From NCBI RefSeq assembly GCF_018343625.1, contig NZ_JAGYPG010000001.1, positions 938,492 through 1,002,491 of the forward strand: DNA of 64,000 nucleotides. Direction: 5' to 3'. How positions within the stretch are numbered: position 1 is the first letter of the stretch; the number at the start of each line of letters is the position of its first letter. Below, one piece after another: positions 44,923 to 54,073 of this stretch. The translations under genes were made by a program, and so were the position numbers. Source of the DNA: Lederbergia citri (GTDB lineage Bacteria; Bacillota; Bacilli; Bacillales; Bacillaceae_C). The notes beneath the pieces are model-generated. The model was not told where the DNA came from. It saw only the letters and a program-made list of their open reading frames with translations, and searched no databases.

Positions 44923-46383
44923 TTATTTTTTAGATTTAGTTAACACTTCGATTGCTTTCTTCACTTGCGGATCATTCTTTTGAATATGCTCGCTTAGCTT
45001 ATTCATTAATTTTATAGTTGTTTCTCCGGTTAAAATCCCATCTTTTTTGAGCTTTTCTGCATTTTGAAATTCTTTGACGGCTTTCTCTGTTTCAGAATCA
45101 TAGAAACCATCAATTTTACCTGGCTTGTAACCTAAAGCATTCAGCATTTCTTCTGCAGATTTAACATCATTAGAAGCTGACGATTCATGTAATTTTTTAT
45201 CAGGATCGATATAAGATACATTCGCATATTCAGGTAAAGAGACTTTATAATTAGGTTCAATTCCTTTTTTATGGATCCAGTTGCCGTTAGGTGTTAACCA
45301 TTTTGCCATCGTATACTTTACATTTGAACCATCATTAAAATCATTGGCCGTTTGAACAGTTCCTTTTCCAAACGATTTCTCTCCAATTAAAGGAATATTG
45401 GATGTTTCACTTACAGCGCCTGCAAGAATTTCTGATGCGCTTGCACTTCCTTTATCGATCAACACGACAGTAGGAACGTCAATTTTCTTTCCAGATTGTG
45501 CAACAGTTTTTTCAACCGTTCCATCTCGGTATTCGACTTGAACAATATTTTTCCCTTCAGGAACGAAAAGATTTGCAATCTCAATTGCTTGATCTAGTAG
45601 CCCCCCAGGATTTCTTCTCAAATCAACAATGAGAGATTTCATTCCTTTGCTTTGCATTTCCTTTAAGGCTACAGCTAAATCGTCGTACGTATGCTTGGAA
45701 AAGGTCGTAATTTGAATTTTAGCTACACCATTATCCAACATTTCCGCATAAACCGTATTGATAGGAATATCATCTCTAGTGATTGTCATTTTTATCATTT
45801 CGGGATTTTCTGGACGTTGGATCCCTAATGTTACATTAGTACCTTTTTCTCCTCTGATTAGTAAAACAGCTTCATTCGCAGTCATTCCTTGGATATTTTT
45901 ATCGTCAACAGTGATGATCTTATCGTTCGGTTTAATCCCTGCTTTTTCTGCTGGCGACCCTTTTATTGGCGAAACTACTACGATGTCTCCATTTTGCTCT
46001 TGAATTTCCGCACCTATACCTTGAAAAGATGCGGCTATACTTTCTTGAAACTTTTCATTTTCTTCCTTTGTCATATAATCGGAATAAGGATCATCAAGAG
46101 CTTTTACCATTCCGGAAATCGCTCCATCGATTAATTTCTTATGATCTACTTTTTCAAAATACTTTTCGTCCAGCATATCGAAGGCTTCATATAATTTGCT
46201 AAATTCCTTCCTTTCTTGTATTGCAACAGTAGCAGCTTTTTCATCTCCGAATGAAAGTGCTGCCAATGTTATGCCGGCAGTAGAAAAGACTAATAGGAAA
46301 ATGAGCATAATAAATTTGAATTTCTTTATACGAATATAGCTATTTTCCTCAGAATGATCCTCTATCTTTTTTTCTTCTTCCAT
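44923..46383 (-). CDS. ctpA: Carboxy-terminal processing protease CtpA (S41)
   Basis: Membrane-anchored serine protease of 486 residues, acting outside the cytoplasmic membrane. Order: cytoplasmic N-terminus, one membrane segment (about 22-44), PDZ domain (about 105-185), S41 catalytic domain with Ser in GSASASEIL and Lys in SFGKGTVQ, and a peptidoglycan-binding domain at the C-terminus (about 400-460, LGYKPGKIDGFYDSETEKAV). Position next to yodJ and deoD matches B. subtilis CtpA. ATG 46383 has GTGGTGA upstream; ATG 46401 has none. Its terminator has been split by an insertion sequence. Confidence 0.9.
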   Translation of the reverse strand: MEEEKKIEDHSEENSYIRIKKFKFIMLIFLLVFSTAGITLAALSFGDEKAATVAIQERKEFSKLYEAFDMLDEKYFEKVDHKKLIDGAISGMVKALDDPYSDYMTKEENEKFQESIAASFQGIGAEIQEQNGDIVVVSPIKGSPAEKAGIKPNDKIITVDDKNIQGMTANEAVLLIRGEKGTNVTLGIQRPENPEMIKMTITRDDIPINTVYAEMLDNGVAKIQITTFSKHTYDDLAVALKEMQSKGMKSLIVDLRRNPGGLLDQAIEIANLFVPEGKNIVQVEYRDGTVEKTVAQSGKKIDVPTVVLIDKGSASASEILAGAVSETSNIPLIGEKSFGKGTVQTANDFNDGSNVKYTMAKWLTPNGNWIHKKGIEPNYKVSLPEYANVSYIDPDKKLHESSASNDVKSAEEMLNALGYKPGKIDGFYDSETEKAVKEFQNAEKLKKDGILTGETTIKLMNKLSEHIQKNDPQVKKAIEVLTKSKK

Positions 46384-46505
46384 TTTATTCACCACTTTCA
46401 TTTCAGCAACCGAGACTAAGACAATCTCTCTTTTGTAAATTGTACTGCAATTTCTATATTTTATCAGCTATTTTTACTTTATTATAGAAATAGTAGGATT
46501 CCTAA

Positions 46506-46558
46506 AAAAGCCAAGCTTTCTCTATGCCACAATACATTCTTCGAGAAGCTTGGCTTTT
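46506..46558 (-). terminator. Rho-independent terminator of the yodJ gene
   Basis: AAAAGCCAAGCTT pairs perfectly with AAGCTTGGCTTTT across a 27-nt loop that can pair further (CTC/GAG). A T run follows on the minus strand. Confidence 0.8.
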
Positions 46559-46564
46559 AAATTA

Positions 46565-47386
46565 TTATATTTTGTGGACTTCCTCGAAAAACTCTTCAAG
46601 TGTCCAATTGTTTTTAAAAATGATTTGGGCATTTTTCTCACCAACATAGCGAAAATGCCATGGTTCATATTGATAACCAGTTATATCTTCTTTTTCTTTT
46701 GGGTAGCGAAGGATGAAGCCAAAACGGTGAGCATTTTCTTTCAGCCATTTCCCTTCTTTTGTTTCTCCGTATTCTTCGGTTAATAAATACTGTACACTTT
46801 CGCTGGATATATCCATAGCTAGTCCAGTTTGATGTTCACTATTTCCTGGATTAGCAACTGCTTCCAGCGCTTTATCCTTTCCTACTTTTCCAATTTCATT
46901 GTTGAAAATAGCTTCCTGTCTCTTGTAAGAACGATATCCAGAGACAGCAAAAAGATCAATGCCTTCTTGTTTGGCAATAGAAAACATATTCTCAAGCGCT
47001 TTAGCGGCATCTTTTCGTAAATAGCTTTTTTCAATGTCTTGGTCGCCAAATGAAAATGGTACATCAGGTCTGACTAGATCTTCTGGTATATATGTGCCAG
47101 GCAATGCGAATTCTTTATTGACTAATGCCAAAATATTATCGGCATTGACAATCTCTTTCACTCCGTTCACTTCTTTAATATCATTGAAGTAGGCAGCTTC
47201 AAGTTCAAACGGTGATCGTTCTTCAGATATATTACTTCCATAATTTTCCTTTGTTTGTTCATTCTGCTCAGCAAGTTGCGGATTTTTCTCCGCTTTTTCC
47301 TCTGGCTTTTCGTTAATAAAAGGAATCTTGACTGAACAGGCTGAAAGAAGGATAGCTGCAATGAATGTAATGATAATTTTTTTCAT
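46565..47386 (-). CDS. yodJ: D-alanyl-D-alanine carboxypeptidase lipoprotein (VanY/M15B)
   Basis: Lipoprotein of 273 residues: signal peptide with lipobox LLSAC (Cys at residue 17). A hydrophilic linker precedes the M15 domain (about 90-270). Zinc ligands appear as SEHQTGLAMDIS (His, Asp) and EPWHFRYVG (His), with SGYRSYKRQ earlier. It trims D-Ala from peptidoglycan stem peptides. ATG 47386 starts the signal peptide; its ribosome binding site is weak. Lies between ctpA and deoD, same strand. Confidence 0.88.
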   Translation of the reverse strand: MKKIIITFIAAILLSACSVKIPFINEKPEEKAEKNPQLAEQNEQTKENYGSNISEERSPFELEAAYFNDIKEVNGVKEIVNADNILALVNKEFALPGTYIPEDLVRPDVPFSFGDQDIEKSYLRKDAAKALENMFSIAKQEGIDLFAVSGYRSYKRQEAIFNNEIGKVGKDKALEAVANPGNSEHQTGLAMDISSESVQYLLTEEYGETKEGKWLKENAHRFGFILRYPKEKEDITGYQYEPWHFRYVGEKNAQIIFKNNWTLEEFFEEVHKI

Positions 47387-47422
47387 AGTTACCCACATTT
47401 CTTGTTTCTTCAATAGTTTGGA

Positions 47423-48130
47423 TTACGAATCTTTAATAGCTGCTTCTAGTGCTACTTCAATCATATCATTAAATGTTGTCTGTCTTTCTTCGGCAGAAGT
47501 AACTTCCCCTGTAATTATATGATCGCTGACCGTTAATACAGATAACGCTTTTCTTCCGTATTTTGCAGCAAGTGTGTAAAGAGCGGATGTTTCCATTTCC
47601 AATGCAAGTATACCATATTGTGCCCATTTCTCATGTTCCGCATTGTCATTGTAAAACATGTCAGCAGTAAATACGTTGCCTACTTTGACATGCAGTCCTT
47701 TCTCTACAGCTCCATCATAAGCATTTTTCAGTAATTCGAAAGAAGCTGTTGGAGCATAATCAATACCATTAAAAGTTAAGCGATTCATTTGTGAGTCAGT
47801 GGATGAAGTCATAGCAAGTATAACATCACGAACTTTTACGTCCTTTTGAATAGCTCCGCAAGTTCCAACCCTAATTAAATTTTGAACACCATAACTTTGC
47901 ATTAATTCATTAATATAAATTGATATAGAAGGAACTCCCATTCCTGTACCTTGTACTGATATTCTTTTACCCTTATAAGTACCAGTAAAACCAAACATAT
48001 TTCTAACTTCATTGTAGCAGACGGCATTTTCAAGAAATGTTTCAGCTATGTATTTTGCACGTAATGGATCACCTGGCAATAAAACCGTTTCAGCAATATC
48101 TCCTTGTTTCGCTGCAATATGAATACTCAT
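47423..48130 (-). CDS. deoD: Purine nucleoside phosphorylase DeoD
   Basis: Hexameric PNP of 235 residues that splits purine nucleosides with phosphate. Family motifs [14 protein letters not shown] near residue 17, [12 protein letters not shown] near 63, RVGTCGAIQ near 86 and [11 protein letters not shown] near 178 are all present; the acid Asp lies in [13 protein letters not shown] has AGGAGGGA upstream. Same strand as yodJ, 36 nt away. Confidence 0.94.
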   Translation of the reverse strand: MSIHIAAKQGDIAETVLLPGDPLRAKYIAETFLENAVCYNEVRNMFGFTGTYKGKRISVQGTGMGVPSISIYINELMQSYGVQNLIRVGTCGAIQKDVKVRDVILAMTSSTDSQMNRLTFNGIDYAPTASFELLKNAYDGAVEKGLHVKVGNVFTADMFYNDNAEHEKWAQYGILALEMETSALYTLAAKYGRKALSVLTVSDHIITGEVTSAEERQTTFNDMIEVALEAAIKDS

Positions 48131-48283
48131 GAATAATCCCTCCTAAATCTTTTGACCAATTCAAACATCCAACGATTAGATGGATGCTTCGCTTTTCTCT
48201 ATACCATTCTAATTCTTTCAATCCTACGTTGCAAATTTTGTTGAAAAAAAATCGTGAAATGTAGAAATTTGGACAATAAAAAT

Positions 48284-48303
48284 ACGCCAATATAATTTGG
48301 CGT
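48284..48303 (-). terminator. Rho-independent terminator of yozE-yozD
   Basis: ACGCCAA pairs with TTGGCGT, 6-nt loop, T run on the minus strand; 21 nt after the yozD stop. Confidence 0.75.
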
Positions 48304-48323
48304 TTAAAGTTTATTCGTAGCGA

Positions 48324-48491
48324 TTATTCATCCCACTCTTCAATAATACATTTAGATATTAAATAATCAAAAGTGATATCAGCTAATTCTTCAGACTCCT
48401 GTACCGATGGAGTATAGCCTCTTTTAATAAGTTCATGATAGAAAAATTCAGCGATTTCCTCTGAATCAATAAACACTTCAGTTTCACGCAT
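48324..48491 (-). CDS. yozD: YozD family small protein
   Basis: Acidic protein of 55 residues, MRETEVFIDSEEIAEFFYHE and then LIKRGYTPS, ending EEWDE. It matches B. subtilis YozD as I remember it; function unknown. ATG 48491 has GGGAGAG 8 nt upstream. It lies 35 nt behind yozE on the same strand and ends before a terminator, so it is a second gene of that operon. Confidence 0.8.
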   Translation of the reverse strand: MRETEVFIDSEEIAEFFYHELIKRGYTPSVQESEELADITFDYLISKCIIEEWDE

Positions 48492-48526
48492 ACCCTTCTC
48501 TCCCTTTCTGAATTCTCTATCTAGAT

Positions 48527-48751
48527 TTATTTTTTCTCAGCTTCTATATATAATTCCCAAACATGATCAAAAAGAGACAATGTTGGTAAATAGTCTCCAT
48601 TTAACTCCAAATAGCTGGTTATTTCATGGTAATCCTCCGAATGTTTGGGGAAGCTGTGATCTTTATATGCATCGTTCGCAAATTTGCTAATATCATCTTT
48701 TAAATTTGGCTGCCTGTATTTCATAAGAAAATGATAAAAAGATTTATTCAT
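48527..48751 (-). CDS. yozE: YozE family protein (UPF0346)
   Basis: Small helical protein of 74 residues, same length as B. subtilis YozE, with the conserved KSFYHFLMKYR opening and FPKHSEDYHEITSYLE. The fold is a small helical DNA-binding-like domain; function unknown. ATG has AAGGGCGG upstream at long spacing. First gene of yozE-yozD. Confidence 0.88.
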   Translation of the reverse strand: MNKSFYHFLMKYRQPNLKDDISKFANDAYKDHSFPKHSEDYHEITSYLELNGDYLPTLSLFDHVWELYIEAEKK

Positions 48752-48878
48752 AAATCATTAATCCGCCCTTCAGTTATCCTTCTAACAATATAGCGGATTG
48801 TTCTTTATTCGTAAATGAATTTATTCGTTTCTTTTTATAAATGTATGCTTAAAGCCACCTTTCATTCTAAATATTTTA

Positions 48879-48900
48879 GCCCCCATTAAAAAAAGGGGGC
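48879..48900 (-). terminator. Probable terminator of the YjcZ-type gene
   Basis: Six-base GC stem GCCCCC / GGGGGC with a 10-nt loop, 7 nt past the stop; following T run is interrupted. Confidence 0.6.
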
Positions 48901-48907
48901 ATATTTA

Positions 48908-49090
48908 TTAATTTGGAAATGCCCAGCAAGCGCCAATGATAATCAAAAGAATAAACAATACGACGATTAGCGCAAAACCATTTCCACCTACAAATCCCCC
49001 TCCATAACCACATCCAGCATATATTGGATAGGTAGGGCAACAGCCGTCATAACCGTAACTACCGTAGCCTCCGTAACCTCCGTAATACAT
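48908..49090 (-). CDS. YjcZ family sporulation peptide
   Basis: Peptide of 60 residues. The N-terminal half is Gly/Tyr rich ([16 protein letters not shown]) with Cys pairs, and the C-terminal half is one hydrophobic segment ([16 protein letters not shown]), the signature of YjcZ-type proteins (including SscA) made during sporulation. ATG 49090 has GGAGTG upstream; the GTG at 49099 lies inside that site. Single gene. Confidence 0.85.
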   Translation of the reverse strand: MYYGGYGGYGSYGYDGCCPTYPIYAGCGYGGGFVGGNGFALIVVLFILLIIIGACWAFPN

Positions 49091-49231
49091 AACATTCACT
49101 CCTCAATTCTTTAATATCTTCGCTCCTATATTATGTATGTAAGATATGGGCTGTTTGTGCGTTTGCCTATATATAATAAAAGCACCCACTTAAAATGGAT
49201 GCAATTTTAATACAATTTTATTGTTTAATTT

Positions 49232-49657
49232 TTATAAAAATAATTTCTCATACTGCTCATATCCTTCTTTTTTCAAATCCTCTAAAGGGATAAAGCGAAG
49301 TGCAGCGGAATTAATACAATATCTTAAATGCGATGGTCCTGGTCCATCTGGAAAAACATGCCCTAAATGCGAATCAGCTTCTTTACTTCTAACTTCAGTA
49401 CGAATCATATCATGACTTAAATCTTCTTCTTCTACTATTTCATTTTCATCTATCGGCTTTGTAAAGCTTGGCCATCCACAACCAGCATCATATTGATCCC
49501 TGGAACTAAAGAGTGGTTTTCCAGAAACAATATCAACATATATTCCTTCTGCTTCATTATTCCAATATTCATTATCGAATGGAGGCTCAGTTCCATTATT
49601 CTGTGTTACATGAAATTGCATGGGTGTAAGTTTTTTCTTAAGTTGATCTTTATTCAC
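49232..49657 (-). CDS. msrB: Peptide methionine (R)-S-oxide reductase MsrB
   Basis: Protein of 141 residues reducing methionine-R-sulfoxide. GCGWPSF in the middle and catalytic Cys in RYCINSAAL near residue 117; [10 protein letters not shown] upstream of it. The zinc-binding CXXC pairs of some MsrB are absent, as in many Gram-positive enzymes. The GTG start overlaps the msrA stop (GTGA), with GGGGGATA upstream, showing coupling to msrA. Confidence 0.93.
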   Translation of the reverse strand: MNKDQLKKKLTPMQFHVTQNNGTEPPFDNEYWNNEAEGIYVDIVSGKPLFSSRDQYDAGCGWPSFTKPIDENEIVEEEDLSHDMIRTEVRSKEADSHLGHVFPDGPGPSHLRYCINSAALRFIPLEDLKKEGYEQYEKLFL

Positions 49658-50196
49658 TTTATATCCCCCCAATGCTTATTAATAAAATGTTTCCTGCCTG
49701 ATCCTAACTGATAAGCTTCATACCGCTCGGGATTTTTCCGATAAAAGTGTTGATGATATTCTTCAGCAGGATAAAAGGTGCGAGCAGGTTCAATAGGAAC
49801 CACGATTGGATGAGAGAATCTCCCACTTTTTTCTAAGTCATTTTTTGACTGTTCTGCAAGTTGTTTTTGTTCGTCAGAATGATAAAAGATCGCTGTTCGA
49901 TAGGAGTCGCCACGATCATAAAATTGGCCTCCAGAGTCTGTTGGGTCAATTTGCATCCAAAATAAATCCAGCAAACGTTTGTAAGGAAAGATTTTTGGAT
50001 CAAATGTAATTTGCACTGCTTCTGTATGTCCTGTTAAACCTGAACAAACTTCCTCATACGTAGGCTGCTCTGTATTTCCGCCGGTATATCCCGAAATAAC
50101 TTTTTCAATTCCCGGCAGTTCATCAAAAGGCTTCACCATGCACCAAAAACATCCACCAGCAAAAGTTGCTAATTCGCTGCTTGTTAAGTTCTCCAA
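49654..50196 (-). CDS. msrA: Peptide methionine (S)-S-oxide reductase MsrA
   Basis: Protein of 180 residues reducing methionine-S-sulfoxide. The catalytic GCFWC motif is near residues 15-19 and [18 protein letters not shown] and YHQHF follow. Start is TTG 50196 with GGGAGGATG upstream. First of a two-gene msrA-msrB operon with 4-nt overlap. Confidence 0.93.
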   Translation of the reverse strand: MENLTSSELATFAGGCFWCMVKPFDELPGIEKVISGYTGGNTEQPTYEEVCSGLTGHTEAVQITFDPKIFPYKRLLDLFWMQIDPTDSGGQFYDRGDSYRTAIFYHSDEQKQLAEQSKNDLEKSGRFSHPIVVPIEPARTFYPAEEYHQHFYRKNPERYEAYQLGSGRKHFINKHWGDIK

Positions 50197-50365
50197 AAAA
50201 ACATCCTCCCTTCTATTTTAAAAGTAAAGATAGCATACTTTTTTATTATCATTATTTTTTAAGCAATGGCCATTAGTGTTAAGCTCAAGCAGCCTTCTAC
50301 TCGCAATTCTCTTTTGCAAGCCAACACAATTTTGTTTGTTAAGTCTAATTGCAGGCTCATCCCCC
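50197..50365. other. Spacer upstream of msrA
   Basis: No ORF with a ribosome binding site. It contains the msrA upstream region and runs into the family B repeat; no clear promoter pair was seen. Confidence 0.35.
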
Positions 50366-50552
50366 TCGAGATCAAATAACCTTATATGATAAAAGTCAAA
50401 GAACAGACTTTTTGCATATCAGAGCATTTGCTTGTCGGAGGCCCGCAGGATGCGGGTCAGGAAGGCGATGCGACAGGACGTGTCGATGCCTGAGCCTGCA
50501 ACAGGAGGTGCGGTTTTAGCCTTCCTTCCATTTACAAGGCGCTTACACTTTT
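50366..50552 (-). repeat. Dispersed repeat, family B (copy 1, inverted)
   Basis: Matches the copy at 53738-53918 in inverse orientation: CCTCGAG, TTGCATATCAGA, TTTGCTTGTCGGAGG, GATGCGG, GGAAGGC and AAGGCGCTTAC are shared. Its outer end (AAGCGCCTTG on the minus strand) is the same as in family A, so the two families are related. It lies directly downstream of the ypmS stop. Confidence 0.75.
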
Positions 50553-50553
50553 A

Positions 50554-51138
50554 CTATTGAACAGGAACAAACATTTTCATGGCAATTTGATCATCCACTA
50601 AATTAAACTCCTCAACCTTTACTCTGATGCCACTTTTCAATTTCATATGTTGAAGCGATACATATATTTGCTTTTCATTTGGCTGGATAATGACCCAATC
50701 CGGTAATTTATACGAGTCGCGAATAAATTTGAGGATATACGTAACTGGTAGCTTCACATCACCAAGTGATAAAGATTTTTGTTTAAGGATAAGATCACCA
50801 TTATCCAATGCCTCAGGCTCAAAAGTCATTTTTAAATACATGCTTTGGGAAAAAACTTCAACTTCTCCATATAATTCAACCTCATCTGTTAATAAGACTC
50901 GATAATGAATGGGACCATCCAACCCTTCCTTTTCAATATAATGATTAATGAGCTGGTTAAGATCCTGTTTTTCAGTTCGAATTAAAAATTTCGACATATT
51001 GTCAGTTGATATATTCGTTTTTGGAATTGGCTCTTGATCAGCCGCAATAAAAAGCATCGTACTTAAGGCAAGAAGAACAAGTATATTTATGGATAATAAG
51101 ATCAAAAACAAAAGCTTCCAGATATTTTTTTTCAACAT
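50554..51138 (-). CDS. ypmS: YpmS family protein (DUF2140)
   Basis: Protein of 194 residues with one N-terminal membrane segment (about 8-32) and an extracytoplasmic domain typical of YpmS; the conserved LKFIRDSYKLPDWV is present. Function unknown. ATG has GGGGAAGAG upstream. Follows ypmR by 26 nt on the same strand, as in B. subtilis. Confidence 0.88.
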   Translation of the reverse strand: MLKKNIWKLLFLILLSINILVLLALSTMLFIAADQEPIPKTNISTDNMSKFLIRTEKQDLNQLINHYIEKEGLDGPIHYRVLLTDEVELYGEVEVFSQSMYLKMTFEPEALDNGDLILKQKSLSLGDVKLPVTYILKFIRDSYKLPDWVIIQPNEKQIYVSLQHMKLKSGIRVKVEEFNLVDDQIAMKMFVPVQ

Positions 51139-51164
51139 TCTATCTCTTCCCCAGTAATCTTTTA

Positions 51165-51959
51165 TTAATTCAACATATTTTTTAGTATTCCTGTTTTGCC
51201 CAAATAATCATATATGCGAGCAGCCATTAAATTATACCCTTCGTTGTTAGGATGAAAATAGTCGGTATAAAGAAGGTTTTCCTCTTGGTTTTGAAAGATA
51301 TCAGCAACAGGAACAAAGGTCGTTTGATTATATTTACCAATTACAGTAGTACTTGATTGATTCCAACTATTTACAATGTCGTCCATTTCTTTTAAATCAG
51401 AAAACCATCTTATGAAAGGATTATATATACCAACAAGATAAATCTCAGCATCATTGTTATAGGATATAATGGTATCAATTATTTCTGTTAATCTTTCACT
51501 ATACCCTTTTTCAGCATCAAGAAACATCTTTACATGAAGACCCATTAGGTTTTTTTTAAATACTTCCATTACATCGTTTCCGCCAATCGTAATGATAACA
51601 ATATTAGCATCTTTTATAGAATTTTTTATTTTTTCCTGCTTAAGACGATTCAATAATTGATCAGTACGGTTACCTTTTACTCCAAAATTATTAAAATTCG
51701 CTTCTTTAATACTGCGATTGCTTTCTAATTTACTTTTTAAATATGGAACATATCCTCCCTTTTCTTCTATATCACCTACACCTTGTGTAAGTGAATCGCC
51801 AATAGACACAATATTAACTTTTAATGGCATAAAATCTGCTGGAGGCATTTGTTTTTCTTCTCGATTTATTATGTGAATACCTTGTTTAGAATAAGGAGCA
51901 GAACAACCAGATAAAATTAAAATACTTACAATAAAAAAAGTAATATACTTCTTTATCAT
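51165..51959 (-). CDS. ypmR: SGNH/GDSL hydrolase lipoprotein YpmR
   Basis: Lipoprotein of 264 residues: signal peptide with lipobox LILSGC (Cys at 19), then an SGNH hydrolase domain with block I SIGDSLTQG (about 52-60), Gly in NNFGVKGN, Asn in GGND (about 126-129) and the catalytic Asp-His in DYFHPN near the end. Likely esterase acting outside the membrane; substrate unknown. First of ypmR-ypmS. Confidence 0.9.
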   Translation of the reverse strand: MIKKYITFFIVSILILSGCSAPYSKQGIHIINREEKQMPPADFMPLKVNIVSIGDSLTQGVGDIEEKGGYVPYLKSKLESNRSIKEANFNNFGVKGNRTDQLLNRLKQEKIKNSIKDANIVIITIGGNDVMEVFKKNLMGLHVKMFLDAEKGYSERLTEIIDTIISYNNDAEIYLVGIYNPFIRWFSDLKEMDDIVNSWNQSSTTVIGKYNQTTFVPVADIFQNQEENLLYTDYFHPNNEGYNLMAARIYDYLGKTGILKNMLN

Positions 51960-52041
51960 TTATGCTCACCCTCGAATGTAAAGTCATATTATTATAACAT
52001 CTTAAGTAAGAGGGTAGGTAACAGATAGATTAATAAAAAGA

Positions 52042-52070
52042 AAAAAGTGATCGAAATTAGATCACTTTTT
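52042..52070 (-). terminator. Terminator of the DegV gene
   Basis: AAAAAGTGATC pairs with GATCACTTTTT, 7-nt loop, T runs on both strands; 12 nt from the DegV stop. Confidence 0.85.
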
Positions 52071-52081
52071 AAAAATATTCA

Positions 52082-52924
52082 TTATTCGGTATAATACATA
52101 AATCCAATAGCTCCTGGACCAGTATGAGTACTGATTACTGGGGTTGTATCTGTAATTTCAATATCGATAATCCCCGTTAGCTCTGCAACTTTTTCTTTAC
52201 ATAAATGAGCAAGTTCCAGGCCATCAGCATGACATATACTTAAGCTTTTTAGTGTTTTTCCATTAATATCTTCCATAAAATGCTTAATAACGTATTTTAC
52301 TGCTTGGGTTTTACTTCTTACTTTTGCTACGGGAGAATATTCCCCATCTTCTAAAAGAGCAATAGGTTTGATATTTAGAAGGGAACCGATCATAGCCCTG
52401 CCTTTTCCAATTCTTCCGCCTTTCACTAAATTTTCAAGAGTATCAACGATGACATATAATTTTGTACCTAAACGGATTTTCTCAATTTCCGCTAATATGT
52501 CTTCCATCAGCTTACCTTCTTCTGCCATTTTTGCAGCTTCTCTAACTTGAAAAGCTAGTGCCTTGGTAATGAAGGATGAATCGATAATCGTGACTTTGGT
52601 AGTCGTCATGTTTGCAGCACTTCTTGCAGATTCTATCGTACCGCTCAATTTACCAGATAAATGGATAGATAGAATTTCACTTCCATCCGCCCCTAATTCA
52701 TCATATAGTTTAAGAAACTCTCCAACTGCCGGTTGAGAACTTTTTGGCAACTCATCCGCAGCTTTCATTTTATTCATAAATGTTGTCGGAGTAATATCGA
52801 CTCTATCTAAATACGTTTCACCTTGAATTGTAATTGATAAGGGGATTACATGTATATTTAACTTTTGTGCTTCTTCTTGTGATAAGTCACATGTTGAATC
52901 TGTTACAATTTTAATTTTGCTCAA
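52082..52924 (-). CDS. DegV family fatty-acid-binding protein
   Basis: Protein of 280 residues that binds a fatty acid in a cleft between two domains; DegV proteins (FakB type) present fatty acids to the kinase FakA. Opening KIVTDSTCDLS, the fatty-acid contact SQPAVGEF and the HTGPGAIGF end are present. The TTG start has AGGATG upstream. Which paralogue this is cannot be told. Confidence 0.9.
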   Translation of the reverse strand: MSKIKIVTDSTCDLSQEEAQKLNIHVIPLSITIQGETYLDRVDITPTTFMNKMKAADELPKSSQPAVGEFLKLYDELGADGSEILSIHLSGKLSGTIESARSAANMTTTKVTIIDSSFITKALAFQVREAAKMAEEGKLMEDILAEIEKIRLGTKLYVIVDTLENLVKGGRIGKGRAMIGSLLNIKPIALLEDGEYSPVAKVRSKTQAVKYVIKHFMEDINGKTLKSLSICHADGLELAHLCKEKVAELTGIIDIEITDTTPVISTHTGPGAIGFMYYTE

Positions 52925-53077
52925 TTCGTCACATCCTAGAGATATTCATTGTCTATTATACAGGTTAATCGTATTGTTGGATAGGATATAATATAGCTTT
53001 GAAGGAAAAACATTGCTATTATGAACTCAACGTTCTATGATTAAAAAAAGCTCTATAAAATAAGGATGGTGAATGAT

Positions 53078-53728
53078 TTGCAGACAACCTATTACACGGA
53101 TGGAGAAACATATAATTGGAAAGAAGAATTGGCAAATGCCATAACACACGGAATAGGCTTTTTATTAAGCATTCCTGCTCTAGTTGTTCTCATTGTCTCA
53201 GCAGCTAATAATGGAGGTGCGCTTCAAGTAGTCAGCTTTACTATTTTTGGTGTGACGATGCTCCTTCTTTATTTGTTTTCAACGATGCTTCATAGCTTCA
53301 AACCATCTAAAGTTAAGAATGTTTTTGCAATCTTAGACCATTCAGCAATTTATCTTTTGATTGCGGGAACATATACTCCACTGGTACTTATCTCTCTAAA
53401 CGGTGCACTTGGATGGACACTTTTTGGTATCGTATGGGGACTTGCAGTAGCTGGAATCACATTAAAATGTTTTCTGATTAATAAATTCCGAATCATTTCT
53501 ACTATCTTTTATTTGGCCATGGGATGGCTCGTTATTATCGCGATCAAGCCTCTTTATTTGAGCTTAAGCGGAGCGGGGTTTGCCTTATTACTGACTGGAG
53601 GCATTCTTTATTCGGTTGGTGCAATTTTTTACATTTGGCGTAACCTTCCCTATTCACATGCAATTTGGCACTTATTCGTCATTGCAGGAAGTGCATTTAT
53701 GTACTTCTGTATATTATTTTATGTATAG
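53078..53728 (+). CDS. Hemolysin III family membrane protein (PAQR, YplQ-like)
   Basis: Protein of 216 residues with seven predicted membrane segments. PAQR/HlyIII motifs are seen: an early Glu and His (ANAITHGIG), SxxxH (STMLHSF), the D-H pair in LDHSAIYLLIAGTYTP and the final HAIWHLFV. These are metal ligands in the superfamily. Start chosen at TTG 53078 because AGGATGGTGA sits 6 nt upstream; ATG 53066 overlaps that site. Divergent from DegV. Confidence 0.88.
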   Translation: MQTTYYTDGETYNWKEELANAITHGIGFLLSIPALVVLIVSAANNGGALQVVSFTIFGVTMLLLYLFSTMLHSFKPSKVKNVFAILDHSAIYLLIAGTYTPLVLISLNGALGWTLFGIVWGLAVAGITLKCFLINKFRIISTIFYLAMGWLVIIAIKPLYLSLSGAGFALLLTGGILYSVGAIFYIWRNLPYSHAIWHLFVIAGSAFMYFCILFYV

Positions 53729-53737
53729 ATAGAATAA

Positions 53738-53918
53738 CGTAAGCGCCTTGTAGTGGAAGGATGGCTAAAACCGCAACGTCTTGTTGCAACGCCTTCCTGA
53801 TCCGCATCCTGCGGACCTCCGACAAGCAAATGTTCTGATATGCAAAAAGTCTGGTCTTTGACTTTTTAGCATATCAGGTTATTTGACCTCGAGGGGCTAG
53901 GCGCTAAAGCTGGACATA
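53738..53918 (+). repeat. Dispersed repeat, family B (copy 2)
   Basis: About 180 bp, starting AACGTAAGCGCCTTG and ending TAGGCGCTAAAGCTGGACAT. Inverted copy of 50366-50552. Inner segment holds GATATGCAAAAAGTC / GACTTTTTAGCATATC, a strong hairpin, and the CCGCATCCTGCGG palindrome. Confidence 0.8.
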
Positions 53919-53921
53919 GAA

Positions 53922-54045
53922 AAGCGTAAGCGCCTCGTTCACCGACGCGTTACAGGTTTAGTAGACGTTCATTTGTGCTTTTGTCTTATACTAAGGAAAA
54001 GTACAAGAGGTTTACTAGTCGATAGGCCAAGGAATTGAACAGAGA
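53922..54045 (+). repeat. Short family A-like repeat
   Basis: Starts AAAAGCGTAAGCGCCTCG and ends CTAGTCGATAGGCCAAGGAATTGAACA; the middle is reduced relative to family A. It sits right behind the family B copy and before the dfrA end. Confidence 0.6.
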
Positions 54046-54073
54046 AAAGCGAATCCACGAATGGATTCGCTTT

